Shown: positions 24,675 through 31,920 of the stretch, piece after piece
Numbering within the stretch: the first letter of the stretch is position 1
Layout of the letters: the number at the start of each line of letters is the position of its first letter
Notes under the pieces: generated by a model
Told to the model about the DNA's origin: nothing
Databases searched by the model: none
Seen by the model: the letters and a program-made list of their open reading frames with translations, nothing else
Program-made: the position numbers and the translations under genes
Assembly (NCBI GenBank): GCA_035575035.1
Contig: DATLYH010000297.1
Span: forward strand, 1 to 36,966
DNA length: 36,966 nt
From: DATLYH01 sp035575035
Lineage (GTDB): Bacteria; Planctomycetota; Planctomycetia; Gemmatales; Gemmataceae
Reading direction: 5' to 3'

Positions 24675-24702
24675 TTGACACGGCGAGATCGATTGCTATC
24701 CT
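24675..24702 (+). promoter_or_regulatory. Sigma-70-type promoter of the small secreted protein gene
   Basis: A perfect TTGACA (24675-24680), a 16-base spacer and TATCCT (24697-24702, four of six consensus bases). The predicted start near 24709 leaves a 55-base leader before the ATG at 24764. Confidence 0.75.
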
Positions 24703-24763
24703 CCCCCCTTTCCTCACGGTCGGATCAGGGGGGCATTCTTCTTCGGATGGAGAGGGGGTAAGC

Positions 24764-25090
24764 ATGCGCCGATGGAAGTGGGCAGCAGTGGTCCTTGGTC
24801 TGGTGCTGGCGGCGCCGGCCTGGGCCCAGCGGACGGTGACCTTCGGCGGGGTTGATCCGCTCAAGATCGTCAACCAGCCGATCGACACCAGCAATTCAGT
24901 TGTGCCAATCGCGCAGCCGCAGCGGCTCGCCAATGTGGGCTTCAGTTTGAGGAACATCCTGCCTCGCGTCGGCTTGCCCAGCGCCAAGCCGGTCATCGGC
25001 CGGAGCCTCTTCCCCACGCCGCAGAACATGCCCGGCGCCAACTACCTCCGGGCGTTCCACTACCAGCGACCCCAGCCGGTCAAGCCGTGA
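24764..25090 (+). CDS. Small secreted or periplasmic protein, unknown function
   Basis: A 108-residue protein with a classic signal peptide: MRRWKW, a hydrophobic core and a cleavage site after APAWA (residue 21). The mature 87 residues are rich in Pro, Asn, Gln and Val, have no cysteine and no recognised domain. The ATG is preceded by a GGAGAGGGGG tract at 4-8 bases, and the gene has the best promoter match in the window (24675-24702), so it is likely well expressed as a single gene. The 30-31 bp tandem array begins about 75 bases after its stop. I do not recognise the family. Confidence 0.75.
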   Translation: MRRWKWAAVVLGLVLAAPAWAQRTVTFGGVDPLKIVNQPIDTSNSVVPIAQPQRLANVGFSLRNILPRVGLPSAKPVIGRSLFPTPQNMPGANYLRAFHYQRPQPVKP

Positions 25091-25146
25091 GCAGTGGAGC
25101 AATGCTGGGGTGATCTCTGTCGGTGCCGTCGCAGGCGCTATCAAGG

Positions 25147-25289
25147 CCCGGAGCGCTAACGCCGCCACCCGTCGCTAACGCTCCGGGCTCGGACAAACCC
25201 GTCGCTAACGCTTCGGGCTCGGATAAGACCCGTCGCTAACGCTCCGGGCTCGGATAAGACCCGGCGCGGATGCTTCGGGCTGTGTAAAG
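25147..25289. repeat. Tandem array of 30-31 bp repeats with flanking inverted arm
   Basis: Three near-identical units begin CCCGTCGCTAACGCT at 25168, 25198 and 25229, and a degenerate fourth unit begins at 25260. An inverted arm, CCCGGAGCG (25147-25155), pairs with CGCTCCGGG (25179-25187) in the first unit. The array lies between the end of the small secreted gene and the end of the converging - strand HTH gene, so its hairpins could act as a two-way transcription barrier. The same kind of GCTAACGCTCCGGG motif is, to my memory, common in planctomycete genomes. Confidence 0.9.
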
Positions 25290-25290
25290 G

Positions 25291-25527
25291 CTATGCCGGG
25301 CCGTGGCCATAAATGTGCTGGATCGGGGTCTTGTGCCCCCAGCTGATCTGGTCGCGCCTCAGGCCGAATACCGCGGCGATGCGGTCGCGCTCCTGCGGGC
25401 TCGGTGTCCAGCGGCCCAGCACAATCGCCAGCACCCGTTGCTCATCCACACCCGAACGCTCGGCCAGTTGCCGGGCATCGAGACCATGTTCAAGGCAAAG
25501 CTGATCCACACTCTTGAGCGGTTCCAT
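25291..25527 (-). CDS. Small helix-turn-helix protein with WGH...YGHGP tail (paralogue B)
   Basis: A 78-residue protein. Residues about 8-55 resemble an XRE/Cro-type helix-turn-helix (LDARQLAERSGV, then RVLAIVLGRWTPSPQERDRIAAVFGL). The tail WGHKTPIQHIYGHGPA has three histidines and repeats the tail of the upstream paralogue. ATG 25527 has AAGGGG 7 bases upstream; a GTG at 25545 would overlap the upstream TGA as GTGA. Either way the two genes are probably co-translated. Likely role: DNA binding, perhaps sensing a ligand or metal through the tail. The latter is inference. Confidence 0.75.
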   Translation of the reverse strand: MEPLKSVDQLCLEHGLDARQLAERSGVDEQRVLAIVLGRWTPSPQERDRIAAVFGLRRDQISWGHKTPIQHIYGHGPA

Positions 25528-25541
25528 CGCCATTCCCCTTC

Positions 25542-25793
25542 TCACGGACTCCGGCCGAACTGCGGGCCGTGGCCATACATATGATCGACCGCCGTCCGAT
25601 GGCCCCAGATGACCTGCTCCGGGCTTACCCCCAGCACCGCGGCCAGGCGCTGCCGCTGCTGCGGACTGGGAGTGTAGCGGCCGTGAGCGATTGCCTCAAC
25701 CACCCGTCGCTCCAGCCCCGACGCCTCCACCAGCTCGGCCAGGCGCAGGCCGCGCTCCGCCATCCATCCGGCGACTGTCTTCACTTCACCCAT
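25542..25793 (-). CDS. Small helix-turn-helix protein with WGH...YGHGP tail (paralogue A)
   Basis: An 83-residue protein with an XRE-like fold: RLAELVEASGLERRVVEAI, HGRYTPSPQQRQRLAAVLGV, then the tail WGHRTAVDHMYGHGPQFG. It aligns over its whole length with the gene immediately downstream (identical TPSPQ-x-R segment and tail pattern), so the pair arose by tandem duplication. ATG 25793 has GAGGTGA 7 bases upstream; the frame is open to 25850. It lies 53 bases downstream of the CinA-like/nucleotidyltransferase gene. The exact regulatory target is unknown. Confidence 0.78.
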   Translation of the reverse strand: MGEVKTVAGWMAERGLRLAELVEASGLERRVVEAIAHGRYTPSPQQRQRLAAVLGVSPEQVIWGHRTAVDHMYGHGPQFGRSP

Positions 25794-25846
25794 GACCGTC
25801 ACCTCGCTCACCCGACTGGAATCAGACCACAGTCGCTGCCCGCGCG

Positions 25847-27004
25847 TCAAGGGTTTGTTGGCGCCGTCCGGGCCTGTTGGCGGAGTTGCGTGGACGACAG
25901 GTCGAGGTGAAATTCCGACTCGGGGATGCCCTCGAACAGGTCGCGGAACGGCCCGGGCAGGTCCAAGTCCTCTAAGGTGACGAACCGGCCCGATGCGTCA
26001 GCTCGCCCGGCGACCAGGAAGCGGCACCCCTGAGCCCGGATCTTGTTCAGCGCCTCGGCCAGGCGCTCCTTACTGTCATGGTAATAGCGTGGGGCGACCA
26101 CGCGGACAGCAGTGTCGGCCCCGACCACGAAAACCACTCCGGGGAAAAGCGCTGCCTTCTCGACAAAGGTCGGCGCCCGGGTCAGCCAGAGCGGAGCGCG
26201 CCAGACAAACTGGCCGATCCGCCGACGCACCTCCTCGTCGGGCAGCAGCGGCTTGTCCACGTTGGTCACGCTTAGCTCGAAAGCGGCGGGCCGACCGGTC
26301 CGCCGGGCCGCGACTGCCGCCAACTCCCAGTGGCCCTGGTGAACCGGGTTAAACGACCCCGGCAAGAGGAGGGCCGGCGCCGGCGCGTCGGAGCGACACC
26401 GGCCGTCCGCCTCCACGCAGACAGTCGGCAGCTCGCCGCGGAGGAAGGCCGACAGCGGGTCGGCCGCTGGCCGCCGGTCTATCTGGAGCGCTTCGCCGGG
26501 CAGAAGCGGCGGTTCCAGGCGATGGGGCACAGCACACGCCTCGGCCAGGAGGTTAAGGAGCACGGCGTCCAGGACAGCCTCCTCGGCCTCGCGCGTCCGG
26601 GCGCCCTTGGTCAGGATGAGGGAGCAGGTTGTCGTCTCAGTGCCGATGTGGACGGCGACATGGAAGCGGTGCTCGCCGCGTTTGGGCCGGTCGGTTGCCA
26701 GGCTGGCAGTGCAGCCCAGACCGATGACGGGCCGTCCCGGCGCCAGTTGTCGGCCGCGCTCGTAAGCCCGCACGGCCATCGCCCGGCTGGCGTCCGCCGA
26801 GCAGAACTGCTCTGGGGTGTAGCCCAGGAAATCGACCAGGGCCCGCTCATGGTACGGCACTACCACTTCCAGGATGCTCCGCGACGCTCCGGGGACGGTC
26901 AGCAGCGCCGCTGCCGCCTTGGCCCCACCGCCCGTCACGGCGAGGACACACAGACGCCCGGCGTCATGCAGGGCCGTGATCAGCTGGCGGGTGGCGGCAT
27001 CCAT
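25847..27004 (-). CDS. Fusion of CinA C-terminal-like (NMN deamidase-like) domain and nucleotidyltransferase domain
   Basis: A 385-residue two-domain protein. Residues 1-165 resemble the CinA C-terminal/PncC fold (LAVTGGGAKAAAALLTVPGAS, VVVPYHERALVDFLG, CSADASRAMAVRAYERG, GLGCTASLATDRPKRG). Residues about 212-375 are a nucleotidyltransferase with GSFNPVHQGH (216-225, the HxGH-type site) and a late SSTQLRQ matching the ISSTxxR motif of NMN/nicotinate-mononucleotide adenylyltransferases. PncC removes the amide from NMN to give NaMN, and an adenylyltransferase would turn NaMN into NaAD, so the fusion could link two successive NAD-salvage steps. This is inference; in the first domain the catalytic residues are not confidently assigned. 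ATG 27004 has no strong ribosome site. Confidence 0.8.
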   Translation of the reverse strand: MDAATRQLITALHDAGRLCVLAVTGGGAKAAAALLTVPGASRSILEVVVPYHERALVDFLGYTPEQFCSADASRAMAVRAYERGRQLAPGRPVIGLGCTASLATDRPKRGEHRFHVAVHIGTETTTCSLILTKGARTREAEEAVLDAVLLNLLAEACAVPHRLEPPLLPGEALQIDRRPAADPLSAFLRGELPTVCVEADGRCRSDAPAPALLLPGSFNPVHQGHWELAAVAARRTGRPAAFELSVTNVDKPLLPDEEVRRRIGQFVWRAPLWLTRAPTFVEKAALFPGVVFVVGADTAVRVVAPRYYHDSKERLAEALNKIRAQGCRFLVAGRADASGRFVTLEDLDLPGPFRDLFEGIPESEFHLDLSSTQLRQQARTAPTNP

Positions 27005-27334
27005 CGGCGTTCGGTTTCCCAGCGGCCGGCGGCCGGCGGCCCGGGCGCGGGGACCGACCGGCCCCAGGTTAGCCTACGAGCCGGGCCCGGCGCCGGACAC
27101 CGCGTCGGCCGCGAAATCCGGACACCCGGCGAGGCAGAAAATGTGGTTCCGTTGATGTGCGAGAAGCTCCGGGGATGGAAGCTGGAAGCGCTGGCGCAGG
27201 CCGCCACTGCTCGAGCCGCTGCGTGAGGTGCTCCGGTACGCCCGGGCACCTGCGGCCAGAACATCAATTTACGTAGACGCCGATTGGACCGGCGGCGCCG
27301 CTCCGTGGCCGCCGCGGGGAGAATCTTCCCCAAC
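27005..27334. other. Gap downstream of rpsI
   Basis: These 330 bases hold no gene I can support. On the - strand, just past the rpsI stop, GGCGGC (27291-27296) and GCCGCC (27308-27313) can form a GC-rich hairpin, without a T-run. This may be where the ribosomal transcript ends. Confidence 0.35.
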
Positions 27335-27784
27335 CTACCGCTTGGAGAACTGGAAGCTCTTGCGGGCTCCCTTGCGACCGTACTTCTTCCGCTCCTTCAT
27401 TCGCTGGTCACGTGTCAAGAAGCCGGAATCGCGGAGTTTCTTGATCATGCCACTGGCGGCCTGCTCGCCATCGCCGGCCTGCTCCGCCTGCGGCGCGAAC
27501 ATCTCCTTCAACGCCCGGGCAATCCCCTGACAAACAGCGCCGGCCTGCCCGGCAAACCCGCCCCCGTTGACCCGGACGAACACATCCAGCCGCTGACGCA
27601 TCTCCGTCAACTCCAACGGCCCGAGAACGGCCGCCCGGTCCTTCTCCTCGGTGAAATAGTCGTACAATTCCCGGTTGTTGATGAGAATGCGGCCAGTCCC
27701 TTCGGCAAGGCGGACGCGGGCCACCGCGGTCTTCCGCCGGCCGGTGCCGAGGTAGTACTTGGGCGGTGTCTTGGTTTCAGCCAC
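27335..27784 (-). CDS. rpsI: 30S ribosomal protein S9 (uS9)
   Basis: A 149-residue uS9, slightly longer than the usual 130 because of an N-terminal leader and an insert with PQAEQAGDGEQAASG. Typical elements are GTGRRKTAVARVRL, INNRELYDYF, VNGGGFAGQAGAVCQGIARAL and the basic tail RKSFQFSKR that reaches the tRNA P site. It starts with GTG, with GGAG about 10 bases upstream, 15 bases after rplM, the conserved rplM-rpsI operon order. Confidence 0.97.
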   Translation of the reverse strand: MAETKTPPKYYLGTGRRKTAVARVRLAEGTGRILINNRELYDYFTEEKDRAAVLGPLELTEMRQRLDVFVRVNGGGFAGQAGAVCQGIARALKEMFAPQAEQAGDGEQAASGMIKKLRDSGFLTRDQRMKERKKYGRKGARKSFQFSKR

Positions 27785-27799
27785 GGTTGCGCACTCCGG

Positions 27800-28234
27800 T
27801 CAACGTTCCAGTTTGAGTTCTTGCGGCTGCTGGGCCTGGTGCGGATGGGTTGCGGCGGCGTAGAGCTTCAGCTTGGTCAACTGCCGTCGCCCCAGACGAT
27901 TCCGCGGCAGCATCCGCCGCACCGCTTCGTACAGGATGCGTTCCGGGTGTCGGGCGAGCAGCTCCTTGGCCTTGACCTCCTTGAGGCCGCCGGGGTAGTG
28001 CGTGTACGACTGGTAGATCTGGGTCTCCCACTTCTTACCCGTGAAGCGGACCTTGCCGGCATTGATGACGATAACAAAGTCGCCGGTGTCCTGGTGGGGG
28101 GTGTACTCCGGCTTGTGCTTGCCGCGGAGGAGGTTAGCGATGCGGACTGCCAGCCGGCCGACGACCTGGTCGGTAGCGTCGATCAGCCACCAGCGTTGCG
28201 GCACGGACCCTTGCTTGGCCATGAAGGTACGCAT
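27800..28234 (-). CDS. rplM: 50S ribosomal protein L13 (uL13)
   Basis: A 144-residue uL13 with the family signature: WWLIDATDQVVGRLAVRIANLLRGK, YTPHQDTGDFVIVINAGKV, HYPGG, ILYEAVRRMLPRNRLGR and KLKLYAAATHPHQAQQP. The start at ATG 28234 is set by AAGGGA about 8 bases upstream; the frame is open 6 codons further. The promoter at 28276-28303 drives it, and rpsI follows. Confidence 0.97.
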   Translation of the reverse strand: MRTFMAKQGSVPQRWWLIDATDQVVGRLAVRIANLLRGKHKPEYTPHQDTGDFVIVINAGKVRFTGKKWETQIYQSYTHYPGGLKEVKAKELLARHPERILYEAVRRMLPRNRLGRRQLTKLKLYAAATHPHQAQQPQELKLER

Positions 28235-28275
28235 TGGTCTTTCCCTTCGCACCCGAGCCGTGGGGAGAGGTATTT

Positions 28276-28303
28276 ATGATAGGGCGGCCCCGCAGGCCGT
28301 CAA
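28276..28303 (-). promoter_or_regulatory. Promoter of rplM-rpsI
   Basis: Read on the - strand: TTGACG (28298-28303), 16-base spacer, TATCAT (28276-28281), five of six matches in both boxes. The predicted start near 28269 gives a leader of about 35 bases. It lies in the short gap between the RsbW-like gene and rplM, so the ribosomal genes are transcribed independently. Confidence 0.8.
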
Positions 28304-28321
28304 GGCCAGGCCCGGGACGGA

Positions 28322-28789
28322 CTACGAGGCCCCGTTGCCCAAGCGTCGGCTCATGTGGACGGAGTTGCCGCGTTCGTTGAAGACCACCTCGTTCATGTAA
28401 TGGCGCATCAGCATCAAACCGCGACCGCAGGGGCGTTCCAGGTTCTCGGGAGTGGTGGGGTCGGGCACCTCGGCCGGGTCAAAGCCGGGCCCCTCATCGG
28501 TGATGCGGATGTCGAAGCGGTCGGGGAGGAGGCGGTAGGTGATGTGGACCTTCTTTCTGGGGTCCATCTGGTTGCCATGCTTGATGGCGTTGATCAACGC
28601 CTCTTCCACAGCCAGCTTGACGGCAAAGACATCGCTTTCGCTGAGTTGGTTCGCCTGGAGCAGTTGCTCGATCTCATTCTGGACGCGGCGTACTTCGAGC
28701 GGGTTGGTGGGAATGGCGAGTTCCGCGGCCTGGCCCGCGGGCGAATCGTTCGGAGGGGTGGGGGGTGGGGTGCGGGAAACGGGGGCCAC
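28322..28789 (-). CDS. RsbW/SpoIIAB-type anti-sigma factor serine kinase (HATPase)
   Basis: A 155-residue GHKL ATPase. After a Pro-rich start come the N box EEALINAIKHGN (Asn67), the G1 box DEGPGFDP (98-105) and the G2 loop CGRGLMLM (121-128), all intact. Members bind a sigma factor or another output protein and phosphorylate a STAS-domain antagonist. The start is GTG 28789 with CAGGAGA about 10 bases upstream. Its natural partner may be the STAS protein at 29184-29546, which is 394 bases upstream in the same direction. No sigma factor gene is adjacent, so the output is unknown. Confidence 0.9.
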   Translation of the reverse strand: MAPVSRTPPPTPPNDSPAGQAAELAIPTNPLEVRRVQNEIEQLLQANQLSESDVFAVKLAVEEALINAIKHGNQMDPRKKVHITYRLLPDRFDIRITDEGPGFDPAEVPDPTTPENLERPCGRGLMLMRHYMNEVVFNERGNSVHMSRRLGNGAS

Positions 28790-29183
28790 GGCGTTTGGTC
28801 TCCTGACAAAGAGGACCGCTCCTTGGCAGCCAGGTTACAGGGGACCCAGGGCTGGGGCGGAACGGGCCGGTCCGTTGCCTGAATCAACCCTTCGTTGTCC
28901 TTCCGTCCCCTCGGGAAAGAGCAGCCTTGCCGGGGGCGAATCACGACAGGAAGGGTCCCAGCTCAATGTAGCCGAATTCACCCGTATTCGAGTGGAGACA
29001 CCTTGCATTTTGGCGAATTCGACCACGTTCTCCGATGCGAGAGCGCTGGTGTATTAACTCCTTGGGCGAGTGCCGGTGTCAGGGGAACCGGAACCGGGGC
29101 GAGAACCGTTTACCATCCGACCTCATTCTGCCGCTGCGAGCCGCCCCCCCGCCGTGTGCAGGGTGGGGAAGAGCGACCGCCGC
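28790..29183. other. Gap between the STAS gene and the RsbW-like gene
   Basis: These 394 bases have no gene that I can support. Two GAATTC-containing stretches (about 28975-29020) give a locally AT-richer zone on the - strand that could hold the RsbW-like gene promoter, with TACATT as a weak -10, but no matching -35 is seen. Its length argues that the two regulatory genes are separate transcription units. Confidence 0.4.
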
Positions 29184-29546
29184 TCAGAACGCCTGCAAGG
29201 CCGTTTGCTCTTCCTTGTGGATGCGGAAAAACTTGTCCAGCTTGGTGATCTCGAATACCTCGTAAATCTGCGGGTCAATGTTGCACAGGATCAGCTGACC
29301 GCCGACTGCGGTGAGTTTCTTTTGGAGGGTAATCAGCTTACCCAGGGCTGCACTTGACAGGTATTCCACGTTGCCGAAGTTAAGCAGCAACTTGCGCCGC
29401 CCCACCTCATCGACCAGGCTGAAGAGCTGTTCGCCGATGATCTGAATGTTCTGCTCGTCGAGGATCTTGCGGTCAACGAAGTTGACGACGGTCACATCGC
29501 CGATGTCCTCCACCTCCAGGCGGCGACGGCGAGGCTGCGACGACAT
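29184..29546 (-). CDS. STAS-domain anti-sigma factor antagonist (RsbV/SpoIIAA-like)
   Basis: A 120-residue single STAS domain: VEDIGDVTVVNFVDRKILDE (beta strands), LLLNFGNVEYLSSAALGKLI with the phospho-acceptor serine (Ser65 by alignment to the DSSG site of SpoIIAA; here SSAA), and a C-terminal helix with FEITKLDKFF. When unphosphorylated such proteins bind the kinase and free its target. AGGAG lies 8 bases before the ATG, and the promoter at 29637-29664 precedes it. The alanine after the serine pair replaces the usual glycine. Confidence 0.9.
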   Translation of the reverse strand: MSSQPRRRRLEVEDIGDVTVVNFVDRKILDEQNIQIIGEQLFSLVDEVGRRKLLLNFGNVEYLSSAALGKLITLQKKLTAVGGQLILCNIDPQIYEVFEITKLDKFFRIHKEEQTALQAF

Positions 29547-29636
29547 AGGTGAGACTCCTCACGGGTTACATGGGTATCCCGGGCTTAGTGCTTTGTGCAG
29601 AGAGGGCCGCTATTGTAAGTGCATAAGGCACTTCTC

Positions 29637-29664
29637 ACTTTAGACTTCCTTACCCGGATGTCAA
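29637..29664 (-). promoter_or_regulatory. Promoter of the STAS gene
   Basis: On the - strand: perfect TTGACA (29659-29664), 16-base spacer, TAAAGT (29637-29642). The predicted start lies about 85 bases before the ATG. Confidence 0.65.
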
Positions 29665-29728
29665 GCATTTTCCCATTCCAGCAGAAGGTCAGCTGCAGCG
29701 GCATGGGGCGAGGATAACGCCGCCCCGC

Positions 29729-30781
29729 CTAGATCGGGGGCAGGTCCGACGGCACATCCCGGTGGCACGGGCTGACAGCCGGCGCCTCTATGCCGCCCCG
29801 GGCCAGGGCGTTGTGGACCAGGGCCAAGGTGAACTGAGCATGGGTGATACCGGCAGCGGCCAGGCCGCCGGCAAGCCCGGCCGTGGGGCTGAAGTCGGGG
29901 TTGGCGTTCACCTCCAGCACATACGGTTTGCCCGCTGGCGAGACCCGGAAATCGACCCGGGCATAGTCGCGACAGCCGAACAGCCGGAACGCCTGCTCGG
30001 CCAGGGCCGCCAGCCGAGCAGCCAATCGGGGGCTGACCTTGGCCGGGTACGACGGCGGCGTCGCCTCGTAGTCCCTGCTCCCCGGTTTCCACTTGGCATC
30101 GTAGGTGACGATCGGCCAGACAGAAGGATCCTTCTCAAGGAAGAGGATCTCGGCCAGGGGCAGCACGCGCAGCTGGGGCGCCTCGATCAGCCCGACGTTG
30201 AACTCCCGGCCGGCGATGAACTGCTCGATCAGCACCGGCGGGCCATACCGCTCCAGGAGGTAGCCAACCCGGCGGTTAAGCCGCTCCAGGTCGGTGACCA
30301 CACTTCCCTGGTCCAGCCCAATACTGGCGTCCTGATTGGCCGGCTTGACGATGACCGGCCATTTCAGCGGGCAACTCAGGACCGGCAGGCGCTCGACGAC
30401 GAAGAAGGCCGGCGTCGGCAGGCCGGCGCCTCGCAAGAGCAGCTTGGCGCCGTGCTTGTTGCGGGCCAGGACCATCGCCTGCGACGGGCAGCCGGTGAAC
30501 GGCACCCCTAGCCATTCCAGCAGGCCGGCCACGTGGGCCTCGGTCTCGTAGTGGTCGGCCAGGCCCTCGAAGAGATTAAAAACCACGTCGGGCCGCTCTG
30601 CTCGGAGGCCGTCCAGCAGCACCGCTGGGTCGCGTTGCACGCCCAGCCGGCCGACCTGGTAGCCCGCCTGCTTCAGGTGGCCGGCCACCACGTCAACCGT
30701 CTCCAGGATCTCATGCTCGGACTCGGCGTCCGGGTGGCCCGGGGGAAGGACCGGCTCGTTGTAAAGAATCAAAACGCGCAT
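29729..30781 (-). CDS. ATP-grasp ligase, D-Ala-D-Ala ligase-like (second ligase of the kamA cassette)
   Basis: A 350-residue ATP-grasp protein. Seen in order: DVVFNLFEGLADHYETEAHVAGLLEWLGVPFTGC (residues about 68-101, listed only to locate the N-terminal domain), VIVKPANQDASIGLDQGSVV (ATP-binding loop), EQFIAGREFNVGLI and ARVDFRV...EVNANPDFSP (metal-binding Glu/Asn). The GGxSxEREVS loop that binds the first D-alanine in true Ddl is missing, so the substrate is probably another amino acid or peptide. Its start (ATG 30781) overlaps the upstream ligase by 13 bases, suggesting coupled translation and possibly a complex. The open frame reaches 31069 but only the part from 30781 resembles the family. 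Confidence 0.82.
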   Translation of the reverse strand: MRVLILYNEPVLPPGHPDAESEHEILETVDVVAGHLKQAGYQVGRLGVQRDPAVLLDGLRAERPDVVFNLFEGLADHYETEAHVAGLLEWLGVPFTGCPSQAMVLARNKHGAKLLLRGAGLPTPAFFVVERLPVLSCPLKWPVIVKPANQDASIGLDQGSVVTDLERLNRRVGYLLERYGPPVLIEQFIAGREFNVGLIEAPQLRVLPLAEILFLEKDPSVWPIVTYDAKWKPGSRDYEATPPSYPAKVSPRLAARLAALAEQAFRLFGCRDYARVDFRVSPAGKPYVLEVNANPDFSPTAGLAGGLAAAGITHAQFTLALVHNALARGGIEAPAVSPCHRDVPSDLPPI

Positions 30782-31869
30782 GGATCGTTTCGACTGCGGA
30801 AGTCGCTTGTAGTGCGCTCCAGGGCCGCCGCCAGGATCGACCCGATCAGCCGTGGGTAGCTCCAGCCGGCCAGCCGGGCCATGATGACCAGGTCGCTTGA
30901 CTCCGGATTCAACCCGGGGAGCGGGTTGGCCTCCAGGAAATAAAGCCCCTCGTCGGCCAGTCGGAAGTCGATCCGGGCGACGTCCCGGCAGCCCAGCCGC
31001 TGATAGACCTCCAGGGCCGCACTTTCGATCCGGGCTAGCGTATCGGGTGAACAGGAGGAAGGCGGGCATTCATAGCGGACCTGACGCCGCCAGTCACGCT
31101 TGACCTCCAGGCTGTAGACAAATCGGCCGTTCGGGCTCCGTGGCACGACCCGCATAACGCCGATCACCTGGGGCGGCCGGTTGCCGAGGATCCCCACTGT
31201 GATTTCATCGCCGGGAATGAATTCCTCAAGCAGGATCGGCTGGCGGTGATCCCGGCGGAGCGAGGCGACAACCTCCGGCAGGTCCTCGGGGCGATCGATC
31301 AGGCACTTGCTGCGGATGCCCTTGCTCGACCCTTCCCAAGCCGGCTTGGCGATGAGGGGGAATTGCAAATGGCAAACGGCAAATGGCAAATGGTCCATTG
31401 AAGAAGACGAGGCGGGTGGGCGTGCTCCCTGCTCCAGGGCATGGTTCTTCCAATTTGCCATCTGCCATTCTTCGGCTCCGATGACCACTCCAGCAGGAAC
31501 AGCAATTCCTGCCGAAGCCACCAGCCGCTTGGCACAGTCCTTGTCCAAGGTGACGGCCAGGGTCAATGGGTCGGAGCCGGTGTAGGGGATGCCGAGCATC
31601 TCCAGGACGGCCGGTACCCGCGCCTCGCGTGATCGGCCGATGCCCTGGCCCTCGGCGAAGTTGAAGACGAAGTCGGGCGGGTCGGCCAGCAGCCGCTCCA
31701 GGAGGGGCCGGCCATCGCCCAGTTTTTCGACGGTATGGCCCAGGCCGCGGAGCACCTCGGCAATGGCCTCGATGGTTGCGGGGCTATCGAACTCTTCCTG
31801 AAAGTCGTCGGGCAGGCCGGCCGGGATCGGGCCATCCGTCTTCAGGTCGTAGGTGATTCCGATGCGCAT
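30769..31869 (-). CDS. ATP-grasp ligase, D-Ala-D-Ala ligase-like (first ligase of the kamA cassette), with repeat insertion
   Basis: A 366-residue ATP-grasp protein. Core motifs are FVFNFAEGQGIGRSREARVP (68-87), IPYTGSDPLTLAVTLDK, LIAKPAWEGSSKGI (172-185), LEEFIPGDEITVGIL and ARIDFRLA...LEANPLPGLNP, the last close to the metal-binding motif of Ddl. The N-terminal GGxSxEREVS of true Ddl is absent. Residues 134-169 are low complexity (MANWKNH, PPASSSS, FAVCHLQF) and encoded by the heptamer element at 31365-31470, which splits the loop between the N-terminal and ATP-binding parts without a frameshift. It lies 90 bases downstream of kamA, and the strong hairpin at 31921-31944 sits between them. 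Confidence 0.82.
   Translation of the reverse strand: MRIGITYDLKTDGPIPAGLPDDFQEEFDSPATIEAIAEVLRGLGHTVEKLGDGRPLLERLLADPPDFVFNFAEGQGIGRSREARVPAVLEMLGIPYTGSDPLTLAVTLDKDCAKRLVASAGIAVPAGVVIGAEEWQMANWKNHALEQGARPPASSSSMDHLPFAVCHLQFPLIAKPAWEGSSKGIRSKCLIDRPEDLPEVVASLRRDHRQPILLEEFIPGDEITVGILGNRPPQVIGVMRVVPRSPNGRFVYSLEVKRDWRRQVRYECPPSSCSPDTLARIESAALEVYQRLGCRDVARIDFRLADEGLYFLEANPLPGLNPESSDLVIMARLAGWSYPRLIGSILAAALERTTSDFRSRNDPCAF
31365..31470. repeat. Heptamer repeat element (GCAAATG) with inverted counterpart inside an ATP-grasp gene
   Basis: Four tandem heptamers (GCAAATG, one GCAAACG) at 31365-31392 face two inverted degenerate copies (AATTTGC, CATCTGC) at 31452-31465. The spacer codes for PPASSSS-type sequence. 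The element is in frame and AT-richer than its surroundings. Confidence 0.85.
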
Positions 31870-31920
31870 CGGTCCTTGTTTGATCCGTGGGAAAGGCCGC
31901 CGTTTGGTTGCCGGGGAACG

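Noticed and set aside
25147..25289. CRISPR array
   Set aside because: The units follow one another directly with no unique spacers, and no cas gene is in the window.
30782..31069. N-terminal extension of the second ATP-grasp protein
   Set aside because: It is shadow sequence overlapping the first ATP-grasp gene; the family N-terminus MRVLILYNEP begins at 30781.
29729..31869. Calling the two ATP-grasp genes ddlA and ddlB
   Set aside because: Both lack the N-terminal GGxSxEREVS loop that binds the first D-alanine in true D-Ala-D-Ala ligases, so a cell-wall role is not supported.
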